Shown here one piece after another: positions 1 to 8,577 of a stretch of 64,000 nt of DNA; within the stretch, counting starts at the first letter, position 1, and each line of letters begins with the position of its first letter. The DNA lies in the NCBI GenBank assembly GCA_030446715.1, contig JAUJMU010000003.1, positions 331,630-395,629 on the forward strand. The letters run 5' to 3'. The position numbers and the translations under genes were made by a program. The notes beneath the pieces are model-generated. The model had not been told where the DNA came from. It searched no databases and saw nothing but the letters and a program-made list of their open reading frames with translations. This DNA is from Cytophagales bacterium. Its GTDB lineage: Bacteria; Bacteroidota; Bacteroidia; Cytophagales; 172606-1.

Positions 1-36
1 CTGGTATTTCTCTTTGGTCAGACGGTACAGTTCCAT
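1..36 (-). CDS. RES-domain toxin, N-terminal fragment (cut by window edge)
   Basis: Only the first 12 codons (MELYRLTKEKYQ) are inside the window; the gene continues past base 1. The start codon follows the antitoxin stop with no gap, the usual order for RES/Xre (ParST, MbcTA-type) modules. RES toxins of this class degrade or modify NAD+ and begin with a similar xxYRLxxxKY segment. The identification rests on this short N-terminus and on the antitoxin partner, so the catalytic Arg, Glu and Ser residues cannot be checked here. Confidence 0.7.
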   Translation of the reverse strand, partial: MELYRLTKEKYQ

Positions 37-447
37 TTAAGCAAACACGCCGTAGTCAATCCGCAGCAGTTCATCCTTTACCGTCTCAATTCCGGTGGCC
101 GTCCTGAGCAGTTCAACGGGCCGGATGCCGAGCGCCGGATTGTGGAGTTGCAGCCACTCCCGGAATGCTTCGCTCCCCAGCGCGCTTTTGCCCAGCACGT
201 ACAGCCCCGCCAGTTGAATGAGATGGTCGCTGATGTTGGAACTAAGCAATTGATTTTTTCCGTATCCCTGAATGCTGCGCAGGGTAACGTTCAGGTAAGC
301 GGCAAGGTCAGTTACCTTCACGCCGAAATGCTCCGCGATGCGTTCTACTGCCGAACGGGGTACTCCCCTCTCAGCCAGCAATGCAAGGTCCCGCTGGGTC
401 TGGACGCCTTTTCCCAAACCCAGTACGCTTACTACATCCGTTACCAT
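37..447 (-). CDS. Xre/MbcA/ParS-type antitoxin (DUF2384 family)
   Basis: A 136-residue antitoxin. The N-terminal half (about residues 28-75) is an Xre-like helical DNA-binding region; the C-terminal half (about 76-136, with the segment LGSEAFREWL and a hydrophobic tail ending GVFA) is the toxin-binding domain of the MbcA/ParS/Xre family. The extreme C-terminus of such antitoxins plugs the toxin active site. Its stop codon directly abuts the ATG of the RES toxin, so the two genes should be co-transcribed and translationally coupled, antitoxin first. Autoregulation by the Xre domain is the rule in this family, but no operator was identified in the 100 bases upstream. Confidence 0.88.
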   Translation of the reverse strand: MVTDVVSVLGLGKGVQTQRDLALLAERGVPRSAVERIAEHFGVKVTDLAAYLNVTLRSIQGYGKNQLLSSNISDHLIQLAGLYVLGKSALGSEAFREWLQLHNPALGIRPVELLRTATGIETVKDELLRIDYGVFA

Positions 448-547
448 GTGATTTTTACAGTCAGTGAAAAGTTTCTATAATTATAACGAAAAATTTCTAA
501 AAACTGTTCTGGTATAATCAATTTAAGCCAAAGGCTCTCCGCCTGCC

Positions 548-1357
548 TCAGTGCCGGTCGAGTGGCCGGGGATTGTAAGGACGGTATTTGTGGCCATTGC
601 TGCCCCTGCTCAGCTTTTTAGCCGCATCTTTCCGGAATGAGTCCGGGGAGACGAAAATTTTCGGCCGGACATTGATAACGGCAAAAACGGGCGTGGATGC
701 AAATGTTTCCCGGTCTACTTCCACGATGCTGTTATCGCTGATGACAAAAAAATACCGCATGCTCTTGCTTCGGAAATAGCTTTCAAGCACATAACCCGTT
801 TTGGTCACCTGAATAATTTCGCCTTCACTTGCCACTTTACCGGTTATGGCAGGCCTGTCCGGCACCGGGTCACCGGCATCATCAAGGCCATCGGTTTCAA
901 CATCAATAATTTCCCGGTTTTCATCATTGACCAGAACAGCCGCCCGGATCAGGTTGCCCGGCTGCGCCAGCCGGAAAATATAGGTAAGCTCATCGGCTAA
1001 TCTCCAGGTAACCTGGTCTGAAACCAGGTAATACTCAAACTGCACTTCACATGGACCGTCGCTTTCCTGTACAAGTCTGAGGATCTTAAATTTATCCGTG
1101 ATCTCAAGTTCTAAAACCTGGTTGCCGCCGTCCTTCCGGAGCCGGGAGTATTTTTGCCTCACCGGCAGGGCCGCTCTGGTAATGAGCAGGGAACTGATAA
1201 AGCTGAAAAGCGCAATTACATTCAATAAGGATTTGCCAACCGAATAAGGCAAGGGGACAAAGAATAGCCCGGTCAGGAGCAGCAGTCCCGCTGCGGCATA
1301 CAACTTTTGATTGGCAGCGGCAATTTTTTCTTCCAGAAACTGGTGCGGGTCCTTCAT
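548..1357 (-). CDS. Membrane protein of unknown function
   Basis: I do not recognise this 269-residue protein. Residues about 20-38 and 43-60 form two closely spaced hydrophobic segments, preceded by a short charged N-terminus. The remainder is a soluble, mixed-charge domain with beta-rich segments (for example VQFEYYLVSDQVTWRL and YFFVISDNSIVEVDRE), probably cytoplasmic if the N-terminus is inside. The C-terminal 25 residues are basic (KKLSRGSNGHKYRPYNPRPLDRH). It stands alone between the toxin-antitoxin pair and the divergently oriented protease gene. The layout (two-helix anchor plus beta-rich domain) fits a sensor or scaffold, but no function is claimed. Confidence 0.75.
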   Translation of the reverse strand: MKDPHQFLEEKIAAANQKLYAAAGLLLLTGLFFVPLPYSVGKSLLNVIALFSFISSLLITRAALPVRQKYSRLRKDGGNQVLELEITDKFKILRLVQESDGPCEVQFEYYLVSDQVTWRLADELTYIFRLAQPGNLIRAAVLVNDENREIIDVETDGLDDAGDPVPDRPAITGKVASEGEIIQVTKTGYVLESYFRSKSMRYFFVISDNSIVEVDRETFASTPVFAVINVRPKIFVSPDSFRKDAAKKLSRGSNGHKYRPYNPRPLDRH

Positions 1358-1723
1358 CGGTAAAAGTGTGAAACGGGAAACGGGCGAATACCTAAACTAA
1401 TAAGAAGAATATTCATTCTGTTTCCCCAACGGCACAGCCCCTTCCCGGCACTGTATTTAATCCTGCCCTCCCACTATAAATACCCAACCGGTAACACATT
1501 ATCTTGAATTACTTACCGCAGAAAGGTGTATCATTTACCGCCGCTTCCGGTTACCTGCCGGGTGCATTTTGACCCTGGATAGTGGCACAATATTGGCAGC
1601 GTTCCCTTTATCAGGGTATCCCAAAGGTTAGCAGCCGGTTTTGTGCCTCTACGGCAATGAACTTCCGGTGAAATTTTCCTGCGAAACCCACGTTAATAAA
1701 AAGCAATCCAGATTTCAAGTTCT
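1358..1723. other. Intergenic region, divergent
   Basis: This is a divergent spacer between the membrane protein gene and the M48-like gene. I see no gene in it. Its only notable element is a GG-N10-GC sequence at 1583-1598, listed separately. Confidence 0.7.
1583..1598 (+). promoter_or_regulatory. Candidate sigma54 (-24/-12) promoter
   Basis: TGGCACAATATTGGCA has the GG-N10-GC spacing of sigma54 promoters and an exact TGGCAC -24 half; the -12 half (TGGC) is weaker than TTGC. It lies 125 bases before the start of the M48-like protease gene and points toward it. A chance match is possible. Confidence 0.3.
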
Positions 1724-2680
1724 ATGCCATTTTCCCGGTCAAAAAAAAAGATAATCCTGAGTCTGGCCCTGATGGCTTTCGGTCTGTCTGCAGCCAGTGC
1801 CCAGCAGCAACTGCCCCTCAATCCGGATCAGGTGTGTACCTATGACGGTACTCCGCTCACGGGGCCGGTTTACGAATTTGCGCCCAGCGAAAGCACCAAC
1901 CGGATGGTAAACCGCATTCTGAACAGTGTTGGTTTGAAGCCACGGTTTGAGGTAAAAGCGGCTAATGTGCCCAATGCGGCGGCCATGATTTACAACAACC
2001 AGCGGTACATTCTGTACAGCCAGAATTTTGTGGAGATGGTGAACCGGACCACAAAAACAGACTGGGGGGCTGTAAGCATCGTGGCGCACGAAATCGGACA
2101 TCATCTCAACGGGCATACTTTACTGCCAGGAGGAAGCCGGCCTTCGGGTGAACTGGAGGCAGATGAGTTTTCAGGATTTGTGCTGCAGCGCATGGGGGCC
2201 ACTATGCTGGAAGCTCAGGCTGCTATGCAGGCACTTGCCATTGAAGAAGCTACCGCAACCCATCCACCCCGGAATGCCCGGCTGGAAGCCATTGCAGTTG
2301 GCTGGTACCGGGCCAGGGAAGGCACGTCCGCCACGCAGCCCCTTGCCCGGAATCCGGCTCCCGAAAGCCGCCCTTCTCCGGCAAGAGAAAAGCCGGAACC
2401 GGAAAACAACCCGTCCGGCCGTCCGGTCGGGCCAGGTGAGGTCCTGGGAAGGGTGGTATTCAATGCTTCGCCGGACAAGGAGTACTACATTACCAAAACG
2501 CTGCAGATGGTTCGGGTAAATGAATCAGGAAAAGAAGTAGTAGGAAAGGTAGCCGAGACCAGGGGTGACCCGCACCCATTCATCATTCAGAGCCGCAACA
2601 ATACTTTTGTGTATTTAGGGAAGGATGGCTACATCTACAGCAGAAGCGGAGAAAAGCTGGGCTACGTGACCAAAATCTGA
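1724..2680 (+). CDS. Exported M48-like zinc metalloprotease
   Basis: A 318-residue protein with an N-terminal signal peptide (residues 1-26, basic start, hydrophobic core, cleavage near SASA-QQ). The catalytic zinc motif HEIGHH is at residues 122-127 and the downstream ELEAD motif at 143-147 supplies the third ligand, the classic M48/gluzincin arrangement. Residues about 200-240 are a Pro/Glu/Ser-rich linker. The C-terminal 80 residues look like a small beta-rich domain. It probably acts in the periplasm on misfolded envelope proteins, as BepA/YcaL-type M48 enzymes do; the substrate is inferred. It is a single-gene unit ending at a strong hairpin. Confidence 0.85.
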   Translation: MPFSRSKKKIILSLALMAFGLSAASAQQQLPLNPDQVCTYDGTPLTGPVYEFAPSESTNRMVNRILNSVGLKPRFEVKAANVPNAAAMIYNNQRYILYSQNFVEMVNRTTKTDWGAVSIVAHEIGHHLNGHTLLPGGSRPSGELEADEFSGFVLQRMGATMLEAQAAMQALAIEEATATHPPRNARLEAIAVGWYRAREGTSATQPLARNPAPESRPSPAREKPEPENNPSGRPVGPGEVLGRVVFNASPDKEYYITKTLQMVRVNESGKEVVGKVAETRGDPHPFIIQSRNNTFVYLGKDGYIYSRSGEKLGYVTKI

Positions 2681-2710
2681 CGGAGATTGTCCATTTGGTT
2701 AAATACAACA

Positions 2711-2750
2711 AAAAAGACAGGATAATCCGGTAAGAGATCCTGTCTTTTTT
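2711..2750. terminator. Bidirectional intrinsic terminator
   Basis: Arms 2711-2723 and 2737-2749 are a perfect 13-bp inverted repeat (core AGACAGGAT / ATCCTGTCT) with an A-tract on one side and a T-tract on the other. It separates the M48-like gene from the convergent XRE regulator. Confidence 0.9.
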
Positions 2751-2845
2751 GTTTACAGACTTGATTAACATAACTCCGGAAAAATGTAACCGGGTAATCT
2801 CTCTGCTCCTGCCCTGCGGGCACTGCTCTCAAACTAATATATTTA

Positions 2846-3259
2846 CTACTTCCCTGCCGGTGCGAATTCCGAAAAAGTACCATCTGAATAAAAAACCAAT
2901 ACTTTTATAATCTGCCTCTCTCCCGCCCGGCTGATCCCCGGGTTTTGTTCCGTTTCTTCTTCGTCCGGAAATTTTCCTCCATCACCCGCAAACTGTTCCC
3001 TCCGTTCAGCGTCCGGGGTATTACCCTTTGCCGGGAAATATGATGCCGGTGGCTCCGGGGCTGATGGTTCTTCAACAAGCCAGTCAGTGCCCAGTTCAGG
3101 AAAGCGCCGGATGATCTTCTGCACGATATCCAGACTCGGTTTGTTGCGCCCGGAAAGAATGTGGGAAATACTGGATCGTTGTACGCCAATCTCGTCCGCA
3201 AAACGGGATGGACTTAAGTTTTTTTCAACGATGATATTTTTAATCGTGTCGTTTAACAT
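2846..3259 (-). CDS. XRE-family helix-turn-helix regulator
   Basis: A 137-residue protein. Residues about 4-60 form a Cro/C1-type HTH: the segment PSRFADEIGVQRSSISHIL is helix 2, turn and recognition helix, followed by SGRNKPSLDIV. The C-terminal 70 residues are low-complexity, rich in Pro, Glu and Gly, and look disordered. The short HTH followed by a disordered tail is common in Bacteroidota. It is monocistronic; upstream 3260-3390 is very AT-rich and would hold its promoter. The target is unknown. It is not adjacent to a toxin gene, so an antitoxin role is not supported. Confidence 0.88.
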   Translation of the reverse strand: MLNDTIKNIIVEKNLSPSRFADEIGVQRSSISHILSGRNKPSLDIVQKIIRRFPELGTDWLVEEPSAPEPPASYFPAKGNTPDAERREQFAGDGGKFPDEEETEQNPGISRAGERQIIKVLVFYSDGTFSEFAPAGK

Positions 3260-3390
3260 TGTAATATATAAATTAATCGTATAATGTAAACCAATATGTA
3301 AATATAAGTATGTGAATATTATTTACAAATATAACAAATTACAATGCTAAATTATTATATGGTGCTGAACACAATAATAATTATATCCAA

Positions 3391-3891
3391 TCATTTACGC
3401 AAAGGGGTTTCTTCCCTGAGCTTTTCAACAATGGCAAATACAGCCGGGCAAACAGCCGTATTCGTCAAGGTCAGGTCAAGAATCTGGTGCATGCGTTTCC
3501 GGTCAGTATGAGGATACTCCCGGCAGGCGGCTGGCCGGCTGGTATATACCGTACAGTAATTATCCCCGTCAAGGAAAGGACACGGCGACTGCCTGAGCAC
3601 ATAGTCCCTGTCTTCATCAATCCGCAGGTAGCGCTCAATAAATTGGGCGGGTCTCAGGTTGAGGGCTTTTGCCAGCCGGTCAATGTCGCGGTCATAAAAA
3701 ATGGGGCTCGTGGTTTTGCAGCAGTTTGCGCAGGCAAGGCAATCTGTCTGCCCGAATACCTGGTCATGTGCGTCATGAAAGGCGTCGTCTACAGCCCGGG
3801 GATTGCTCTTTTTGAGTTTGCCAAAAAAATTCTGGTTGGCAGCTTTGGCTTTTTGGGCAAGCGCAGCCAATTCATGGAACTGGGGAGTCAT
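3391..3891 (-). CDS. YkgJ-family cysteine-cluster protein
   Basis: A 166-residue protein with the Cys pattern of the CxxCxxCC (YkgJ) family: CLACANCC near residues 56-63, then CPFLDGDNYC and a last Cys in RPAACREYP. The family is thought to bind zinc or an iron-sulfur cluster; its biochemical role is not settled. The start overlaps the end of the CvfB-like gene by four bases (ATGA), so the two are translationally coupled. The pairing suggests a shared task in RNA or translation metabolism, which is inference only. Confidence 0.88.
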   Translation of the reverse strand: MTPQFHELAALAQKAKAANQNFFGKLKKSNPRAVDDAFHDAHDQVFGQTDCLACANCCKTTSPIFYDRDIDRLAKALNLRPAQFIERYLRIDEDRDYVLRQSPCPFLDGDNYCTVYTSRPAACREYPHTDRKRMHQILDLTLTNTAVCPAVFAIVEKLREETPLRK

Positions 3892-4733
3892 TCTTCGGCT
3901 ACCAGTCGTATATGGTCAGATCCCAGGCGGATTTTACCCGCTTTGTAGAGTCCGCCTACGGCACTTTTAAAAGTTTTTTTACTCATGGAGAGCAGGCGGC
4001 TGATTTCGGCCGGATCACTTTTGTCGGTAAGGGGTAGTTCACCACCGTTAGCCACAAGTTTATTCATAATCACGGACCGGGCATCCTGTACTTCCCCGTA
4101 CCCTTTTTTGCGCAACGTAAGGTCAACTTTACCGTCTTCCCTCACTTTTTTAACAAATGCAGTCATCCTGTCGCCGGGTTTGAGCATCGTAAATACCTCG
4201 TTCCGGTACAGGAGGCCCAGATACCGGTTCTCAATAATCGTCTTGATTCCAATGTCGGTGTATTCCCAGATGACAATGTTCACCTCCTGCCCTTCAGTAA
4301 GTTCATCAGGTTCGTAGAGAAACTGCTCCAGCCGGGCACTGGCCATCAGGCGGTCGGTGGCGTGATCCACCATGACCCGCACCAGACAGGTTTTGCCAAC
4401 GGTCAGCCGCTGGTGTTGCTCAGAGAACGGAAGGAACAAATCTTTTTCCAGTCCCCAGTCCAGAAACACCCCATGAGAAGTGGTCGCTACGACCCGTAAG
4501 GCAGCAAAGGTTCCTGCCACGGCAAAGGGTTTTTCAGTGGTGGCAATCAGCCGGTCTTCGGAGTCACGGTACACGAACACCTGCAAACGTTCGCCTGTGT
4601 TTGTGTCTTCTGGCACATAACGGGCCGGTAAAAGGATCTCATCCGGGTCAGAGAGCAGATATACCCCGAAGTCCACCTTTTTTATTACCTCAAGGGTATG
4701 GTAGCTGCCGACCAAAGAACGCTGTTTTTTCAT
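3888..4733 (-). CDS. CvfB-like S1-domain RNA-binding protein
   Basis: A 281-residue protein. Its layout matches CvfB/YitL: tandem S1-like beta-barrels (about 10-70, 75-140 and 150-215, the last with MTAFVKKVREDGKVDLTLR) and a C-terminal winged helix (about 225-281, SDPAEISRLLSMSKKTFKSAVGGLYK). CvfB proteins bind RNA; the Staphylococcus member controls virulence genes, but no such role is implied here. It is the first gene of a two-gene leftward unit with the YkgJ-type protein. Confidence 0.87.
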   Translation of the reverse strand: MKKQRSLVGSYHTLEVIKKVDFGVYLLSDPDEILLPARYVPEDTNTGERLQVFVYRDSEDRLIATTEKPFAVAGTFAALRVVATTSHGVFLDWGLEKDLFLPFSEQHQRLTVGKTCLVRVMVDHATDRLMASARLEQFLYEPDELTEGQEVNIVIWEYTDIGIKTIIENRYLGLLYRNEVFTMLKPGDRMTAFVKKVREDGKVDLTLRKKGYGEVQDARSVIMNKLVANGGELPLTDKSDPAEISRLLSMSKKTFKSAVGGLYKAGKIRLGSDHIRLVAEE

Positions 4734-4895
4734 GATTTAACCCTTTTTTGCTCCGCAAAGGTATACGGAAAATTCATTAAAGAGGCTTGGGCCAAAACCT
4801 TTATCGGGATGAGCGGTTAAAAGATAGTCACTGGTCCTGCTCTGCCGGGGTCAGTTAAAGATTTAACTCACTAATTAGAGCCTATCGCACTGATT

Positions 4896-6323
4896 ATGAA
4901 GAGGATATTGCTATGGTTCCGCAATGATTTAAGGCTTATTGACCACGAAGCACTGCACAATGCCCTCCGGAAGGCTGAGGAGATAATCCCTTACTACTGC
5001 TTTGATGTTCGTCAGTTCGCCGACACCCGGCATGGTTTCCCCAAAACGGGTTCGTTTCGCGCAAAGTTCCTCCTGGAAAGTGTCCATGACCTGCGCCGGC
5101 GGATTGGAAGATTGGGAGGAAAACTGGTGGTAGAATCCGGCAAACCGGAAGAAAAAATTGCCCGGATGGTGGCTGAAATGAATATTGACGCCGTATATGC
5201 CCACAAGGAAGTAACCGACGGGGAGGTTAAAGTCGAGGAAGCACTGGAGCATGCGCTTTGGCGTTTAAGGGTGCCGATGGAATATTTCTGGGGTGCATCC
5301 CTTTATCACCTGGAGGACCTGCCGTTTCCCACTAAAAACCTTCCGGAGGTTTTTTCCGATTTCCGCAAACAGGTAGAACGCTACGTAGCAGTCAGAGAAC
5401 CCCTGCCTGGCCCGGCCGCCATCAGAGTGCCTGAGCAGCTGACAGAGGGGACAATTCCGTGTTTATCCGATTTCAACCTAAAGGAACCGCCCAACGATGA
5501 ACGCACCGTGCTCCGGTTTATTGGCGGAGAGACTACCGCCCATGACCGGATGCAACATTATTTTTATAAGGTGGACGGGATCTGGCACTACAAAGATACC
5601 CGTAACGGGCTGACAGGTAGTGACTATTCGAGCAAACTGGCCCCGTGGCTGGCTGCCGGCTGCCTCTCGCCGCGAACCGTATTCAAGGAAGTACTCCGGT
5701 ATGAATCACTGCGGGGAAGTGATGAATCAGCCAGGTGGCTGTTGGTTGAACTCATGTGGCGTGATTTTTTCCGGTTGATTGCCCGGAAGCACGCCAATAA
5801 TCTTTTCAAGCCGGGGGGCATCAAACAGGCTTTCGTTCCGATGGTGGAAGATCTGGTGCTTTTTGAAAAATGGCGGACCGGCGTTACGGGAATCCCTTTC
5901 ATTGATGCCAATATGCAGGAACTGCTCCGGACGGGGTATATGTCGTCGGGAGGCCGTCAGACTGTGGCAAGTTTTCTGGTCAAAGACCTCGGGCTGAACT
6001 GGGTTCCCGGGGCAGACGGGTTTGAATCACAGCTGAGCGACTACGATCCGGCCAGCAACCGGGGAAACTGGAACTACGTCGCGGGCGTGGGAAATGACCC
6101 GAAGGAAGGACGATACTTTAATCCGCTGAAGCAGGCAAGGGAGTACGACCCGGAAGGCACTTTTGTTAAATTGTGGCTGCCGGCCTTGCGCAACATTCCC
6201 GCAAATAAGGTACATACGCCGTGGCTGCTTAATGCGGAAGAAAGAACAAGGTACCAGCTTGTTCCGGGAGTGGATTACCCGTTGCCTTTGGTGGAACCGT
6301 GGGGCAAAGCGCTTACAAGGTAA
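4896..6323 (+). CDS. DASH-type cryptochrome / photolyase
   Basis: A 475-residue flavoprotein. The N-terminal alpha/beta photolyase domain (about 1-130, opening MKRILLWFRNDLRLIDHEAL) binds the antenna pigment; the C-terminal helical domain binds FAD, with the motif GRQTVASFLVKDLGLNW and the region DYDPASNRGNWNYVAGVGND, which are typical of the DASH subgroup. DASH proteins repair cyclobutane dimers in single-stranded DNA and may also sense blue light. The length is as expected. It is monocistronic and convergent with the next small gene. Assignment to DASH rather than class I CPD photolyase is by recalled motif similarity. Confidence 0.9.
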   Translation: MKRILLWFRNDLRLIDHEALHNALRKAEEIIPYYCFDVRQFADTRHGFPKTGSFRAKFLLESVHDLRRRIGRLGGKLVVESGKPEEKIARMVAEMNIDAVYAHKEVTDGEVKVEEALEHALWRLRVPMEYFWGASLYHLEDLPFPTKNLPEVFSDFRKQVERYVAVREPLPGPAAIRVPEQLTEGTIPCLSDFNLKEPPNDERTVLRFIGGETTAHDRMQHYFYKVDGIWHYKDTRNGLTGSDYSSKLAPWLAAGCLSPRTVFKEVLRYESLRGSDESARWLLVELMWRDFFRLIARKHANNLFKPGGIKQAFVPMVEDLVLFEKWRTGVTGIPFIDANMQELLRTGYMSSGGRQTVASFLVKDLGLNWVPGADGFESQLSDYDPASNRGNWNYVAGVGNDPKEGRYFNPLKQAREYDPEGTFVKLWLPALRNIPANKVHTPWLLNAEERTRYQLVPGVDYPLPLVEPWGKALTR

Positions 6324-6375
6324 AGGAGTGCAGTTCCAAATTATAAATGATCAGCTTCTGCCGGTGAACCGCAGA

Positions 6376-6642
6376 TTATTGCCGGGTAACTTTTCCTTTG
6401 CAGTCCCAGTGGCTTTTCAGGATGGAGTCGTCATCATTCCGGATAATGCGCCTTACATACCTCTCACCTTTAATGGAGCCGTCGATGTTGCGCTTACCGA
6501 TAAACAGGGTTACTGCTTCGCCTTTATCGTTGGTCAGAATGGTCAGGTCCTTACCCCGGAAGGAGTCTTCCACCCGGCTATCGGGCGGAAACGGCTTGCC
6601 CAGCCTGGTTTCCAGATCAGGTTGAATCGGCATATTTTCCAA
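6376..6642 (-). CDS. Small conserved-looking protein, function unknown
   Basis: An 88-residue soluble protein that I cannot assign. It contains hydrophobic-polar alternation typical of a small beta-rich fold (DLTILTNDKGEAVTLFIGKR, then ERYVRRIIRNDDDS) and a C-terminal HWDCKGKVTRQ. The composition is protein-like and the reading frame is more convincing than the overlapping plus-strand frames. It is convergent with the photolyase gene (52-base gap) and starts 97 bases from the hbd start, divergently. Confidence 0.65.
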   Translation of the reverse strand: MENMPIQPDLETRLGKPFPPDSRVEDSFRGKDLTILTNDKGEAVTLFIGKRNIDGSIKGERYVRRIIRNDDDSILKSHWDCKGKVTRQ

Positions 6643-6739
6643 AAATTAAATTCTATTGCTTTTACGCAACAGGAAGTTTTGGGATACGCCATAGCAGCCG
6701 GCGGTTTATATTTGCTGCAAAAACCAATCTACACCCCAA

Positions 6740-7633
6740 ATGATGGATCAAATTGCAGTGATCGGAAGCGGTACAATGGGCAACGGAATCGCCCACGTGT
6801 TTGCCTTGAATGGCTTTGGTGTCAGTCTGATTGATGTTTCCCAGCCGGCCCTTGACAAGGGAATGCAGACAATCAGCGGTAATCTGGACCGTCAGGTAAA
6901 TAAAAATCAAATTACTGCCCGGGTAAAGGAGGAGGCTCTGGGTCGCATTCATCCATTTCTATCAATTGCTGAGGGCGTAACCGGGGCAAAACTGGTGGTG
7001 GAAGCCGCAACGGAAAATACTGATCTCAAGCTGGCAATCTTTACCCAACTAGACCAGCATTGTGGTCCGGATACCATTCTCGCATCCAATACATCCTCTA
7101 TTTCCATTACCAGAATTGCGGCAGCCACCCGGAAACCGGAAAAAGTGATCGGAATGCATTTCATGAATCCGGTGCCCGTAATGAAGCTGGTTGAAGTCAT
7201 CAGGGGCTATTCAACCTCCGGCGAAACGACCAATTTTGTCATGCAGCTTTCGCGGCGCCTCCAGAAGACGCCGGTAGAGGTAAACGATTACCCGGGTTTT
7301 GTGGCCAACCGGATTCTGATGCCGATGATCAATGAGGCAATATATACGCTTTTTGAGGGTGTGGCCGGAGTTGAGGAAATTGATACCGTTATGAAACTGG
7401 GGATGTCCCACCCGATGGGGCCGCTGCAACTGGCTGATTTTATCGGTTTGGATGTTTGCCTTGCCATTTTACGGGTGATGCACGAAGGATTGGGTAATCC
7501 AAAATATGCACCTTGCCCTTTGCTGGTCAATATGGTGCAGGCGAACCATTTGGGATCAAAAGCCGGGGTGGGGTTCTACCAGTGGAAGAAAGACAGCAAA
7601 GAACTGCAGGTTTCCCCGCGTTTTGCAAGATAG
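6740..7633 (+). CDS. hbd: 3-hydroxybutyryl-CoA dehydrogenase
   Basis: A 297-residue enzyme that oxidises (S)-3-hydroxyacyl-CoA to 3-oxoacyl-CoA with NAD(P)+, used in fatty acid and butanoate metabolism. The Rossmann motif is at the very N-terminus (AVIGSGTMGNGIAHVF). The family signature GMHFMNPVPVMKLVE carries the catalytic His, and the dimerisation domain follows from about residue 190 (PGFVANRILMPMINEA). Length and layout are those of the stand-alone bacterial enzyme, not the large FadB type. It ends at a strong terminator and is not in an operon with other beta-oxidation genes. Confidence 0.93.
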   Translation: MMDQIAVIGSGTMGNGIAHVFALNGFGVSLIDVSQPALDKGMQTISGNLDRQVNKNQITARVKEEALGRIHPFLSIAEGVTGAKLVVEAATENTDLKLAIFTQLDQHCGPDTILASNTSSISITRIAAATRKPEKVIGMHFMNPVPVMKLVEVIRGYSTSGETTNFVMQLSRRLQKTPVEVNDYPGFVANRILMPMINEAIYTLFEGVAGVEEIDTVMKLGMSHPMGPLQLADFIGLDVCLAILRVMHEGLGNPKYAPCPLLVNMVQANHLGSKAGVGFYQWKKDSKELQVSPRFAR

Positions 7634-7648
7634 ATATTGAATCTCTAC

Positions 7649-7685
7649 AAAAAGGGTAGCCAGAATTTGTCTGGCTACCCTTTTT
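7649..7685. terminator. Bidirectional intrinsic terminator
   Basis: Perfect 16-bp arms (7649-7664 and 7670-7685; core GGGTAGCCAGA / TCTGGCTACCC) around a 5-base loop, flanked by A- and T-tracts. It serves the convergent hbd and dapD genes. Confidence 0.95.
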
Positions 7686-7734
7686 GTTAGCCTTGTCTAA
7701 ATTTGCTATTTTCTTGTCAGGCCTTCACGCTTTG

Positions 7735-8550
7735 CTAAGCAGTAACCTGATTTTCTCTTAGTGCGTCATTCAGGGATGTCTTCAGGTCTGTACTTTCTTT
7801 GCGCTTTCCGATAATCAAAGCGCAGGGAACATGGTACTCCCCGGCCGGAAACTTTTTGGGGTAGCTCCCCGGAATGACCACGGCTCTCGCCGGTACCTCA
7901 CCCATGTACGTTTTCGGTTCCGGCCCTGTCACATCAATGATCTTTGAACTGCCGGTAAGCGTAACACCGGCACCCAGCACGGCCTCTTTTCCCACTCTTA
8001 CTCCTTCAACCAATATGCAGCGGGAGCCTATGAATGCCCCGTCTTCAATTATAACCGGCGCTGCCTGAGGCGGTTCCAATACGCCCCCTACTCCTACTCC
8101 ACCGCTCAGGTGAACCCGCTTGCCTACCTGAGCGCAACTGCCCACCGTGGCCCAGGTGTCAATCATGGTTTCTACGTCCACATACGCTCCTATATTTACG
8201 TAGGACGGCATCATGATTACTCCCTTATTCAGGAAAGCACCGTATCTGGCAGTGGCCGGGGGCACTACCCTGACCCCGAGTTGTTTATAACCTTTCTTCA
8301 GGAGCATTTTATCGTGGTACTCAAACGGAGGCAGTTCGGTAACGTGCATCTGCTGGAGCGGAAAATAAAGGATTACCGCCTTTTTGATCCATTCATTTAC
8401 CTGCCATGAACCATCCTCCAGCGGCTCGGCCACGCGGCGGACGCCTTTATCCAGTTCTTCGATTACGGTGCGGACGGCGATTTCCGTTTCCCTCTTCTTT
8501 AGTTGTTCCCTGTCCGTCCAGGCGGCTTCGATGATCTCTTTTAGTTCCAT
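7735..8550 (-). CDS. dapD: 2,3,4,5-tetrahydropyridine-2,6-dicarboxylate N-succinyltransferase
   Basis: A 271-residue left-handed beta-helix acyltransferase that puts a succinyl group on tetrahydrodipicolinate, a step of diaminopimelate and lysine synthesis. The N-terminal helical domain (about 1-95) is followed by hexapeptide repeats (about 100-220), including the segment NIGAYVDVETMIDTWATVGS, which is diagnostic of DapD, and GVGVGGVLEPPQAAPVIIED. It is monocistronic here; dapA lies 14 kb away. The start is only 27 bases from the divergent glycosyltransferase start. Confidence 0.96.
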   Translation of the reverse strand: MELKEIIEAAWTDREQLKKRETEIAVRTVIEELDKGVRRVAEPLEDGSWQVNEWIKKAVILYFPLQQMHVTELPPFEYHDKMLLKKGYKQLGVRVVPPATARYGAFLNKGVIMMPSYVNIGAYVDVETMIDTWATVGSCAQVGKRVHLSGGVGVGGVLEPPQAAPVIIEDGAFIGSRCILVEGVRVGKEAVLGAGVTLTGSSKIIDVTGPEPKTYMGEVPARAVVIPGSYPKKFPAGEYHVPCALIIGKRKESTDLKTSLNDALRENQVTA

Positions 8551-8577
8551 ATATTGGGGCTTTACTGACTGTTCACT

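Noticed and set aside
6163-6834. Long plus-strand open frame after the photolyase
   Set aside because: It overlaps the ends of two real genes and the more protein-like 88-residue leftward frame; its composition is not convincing.
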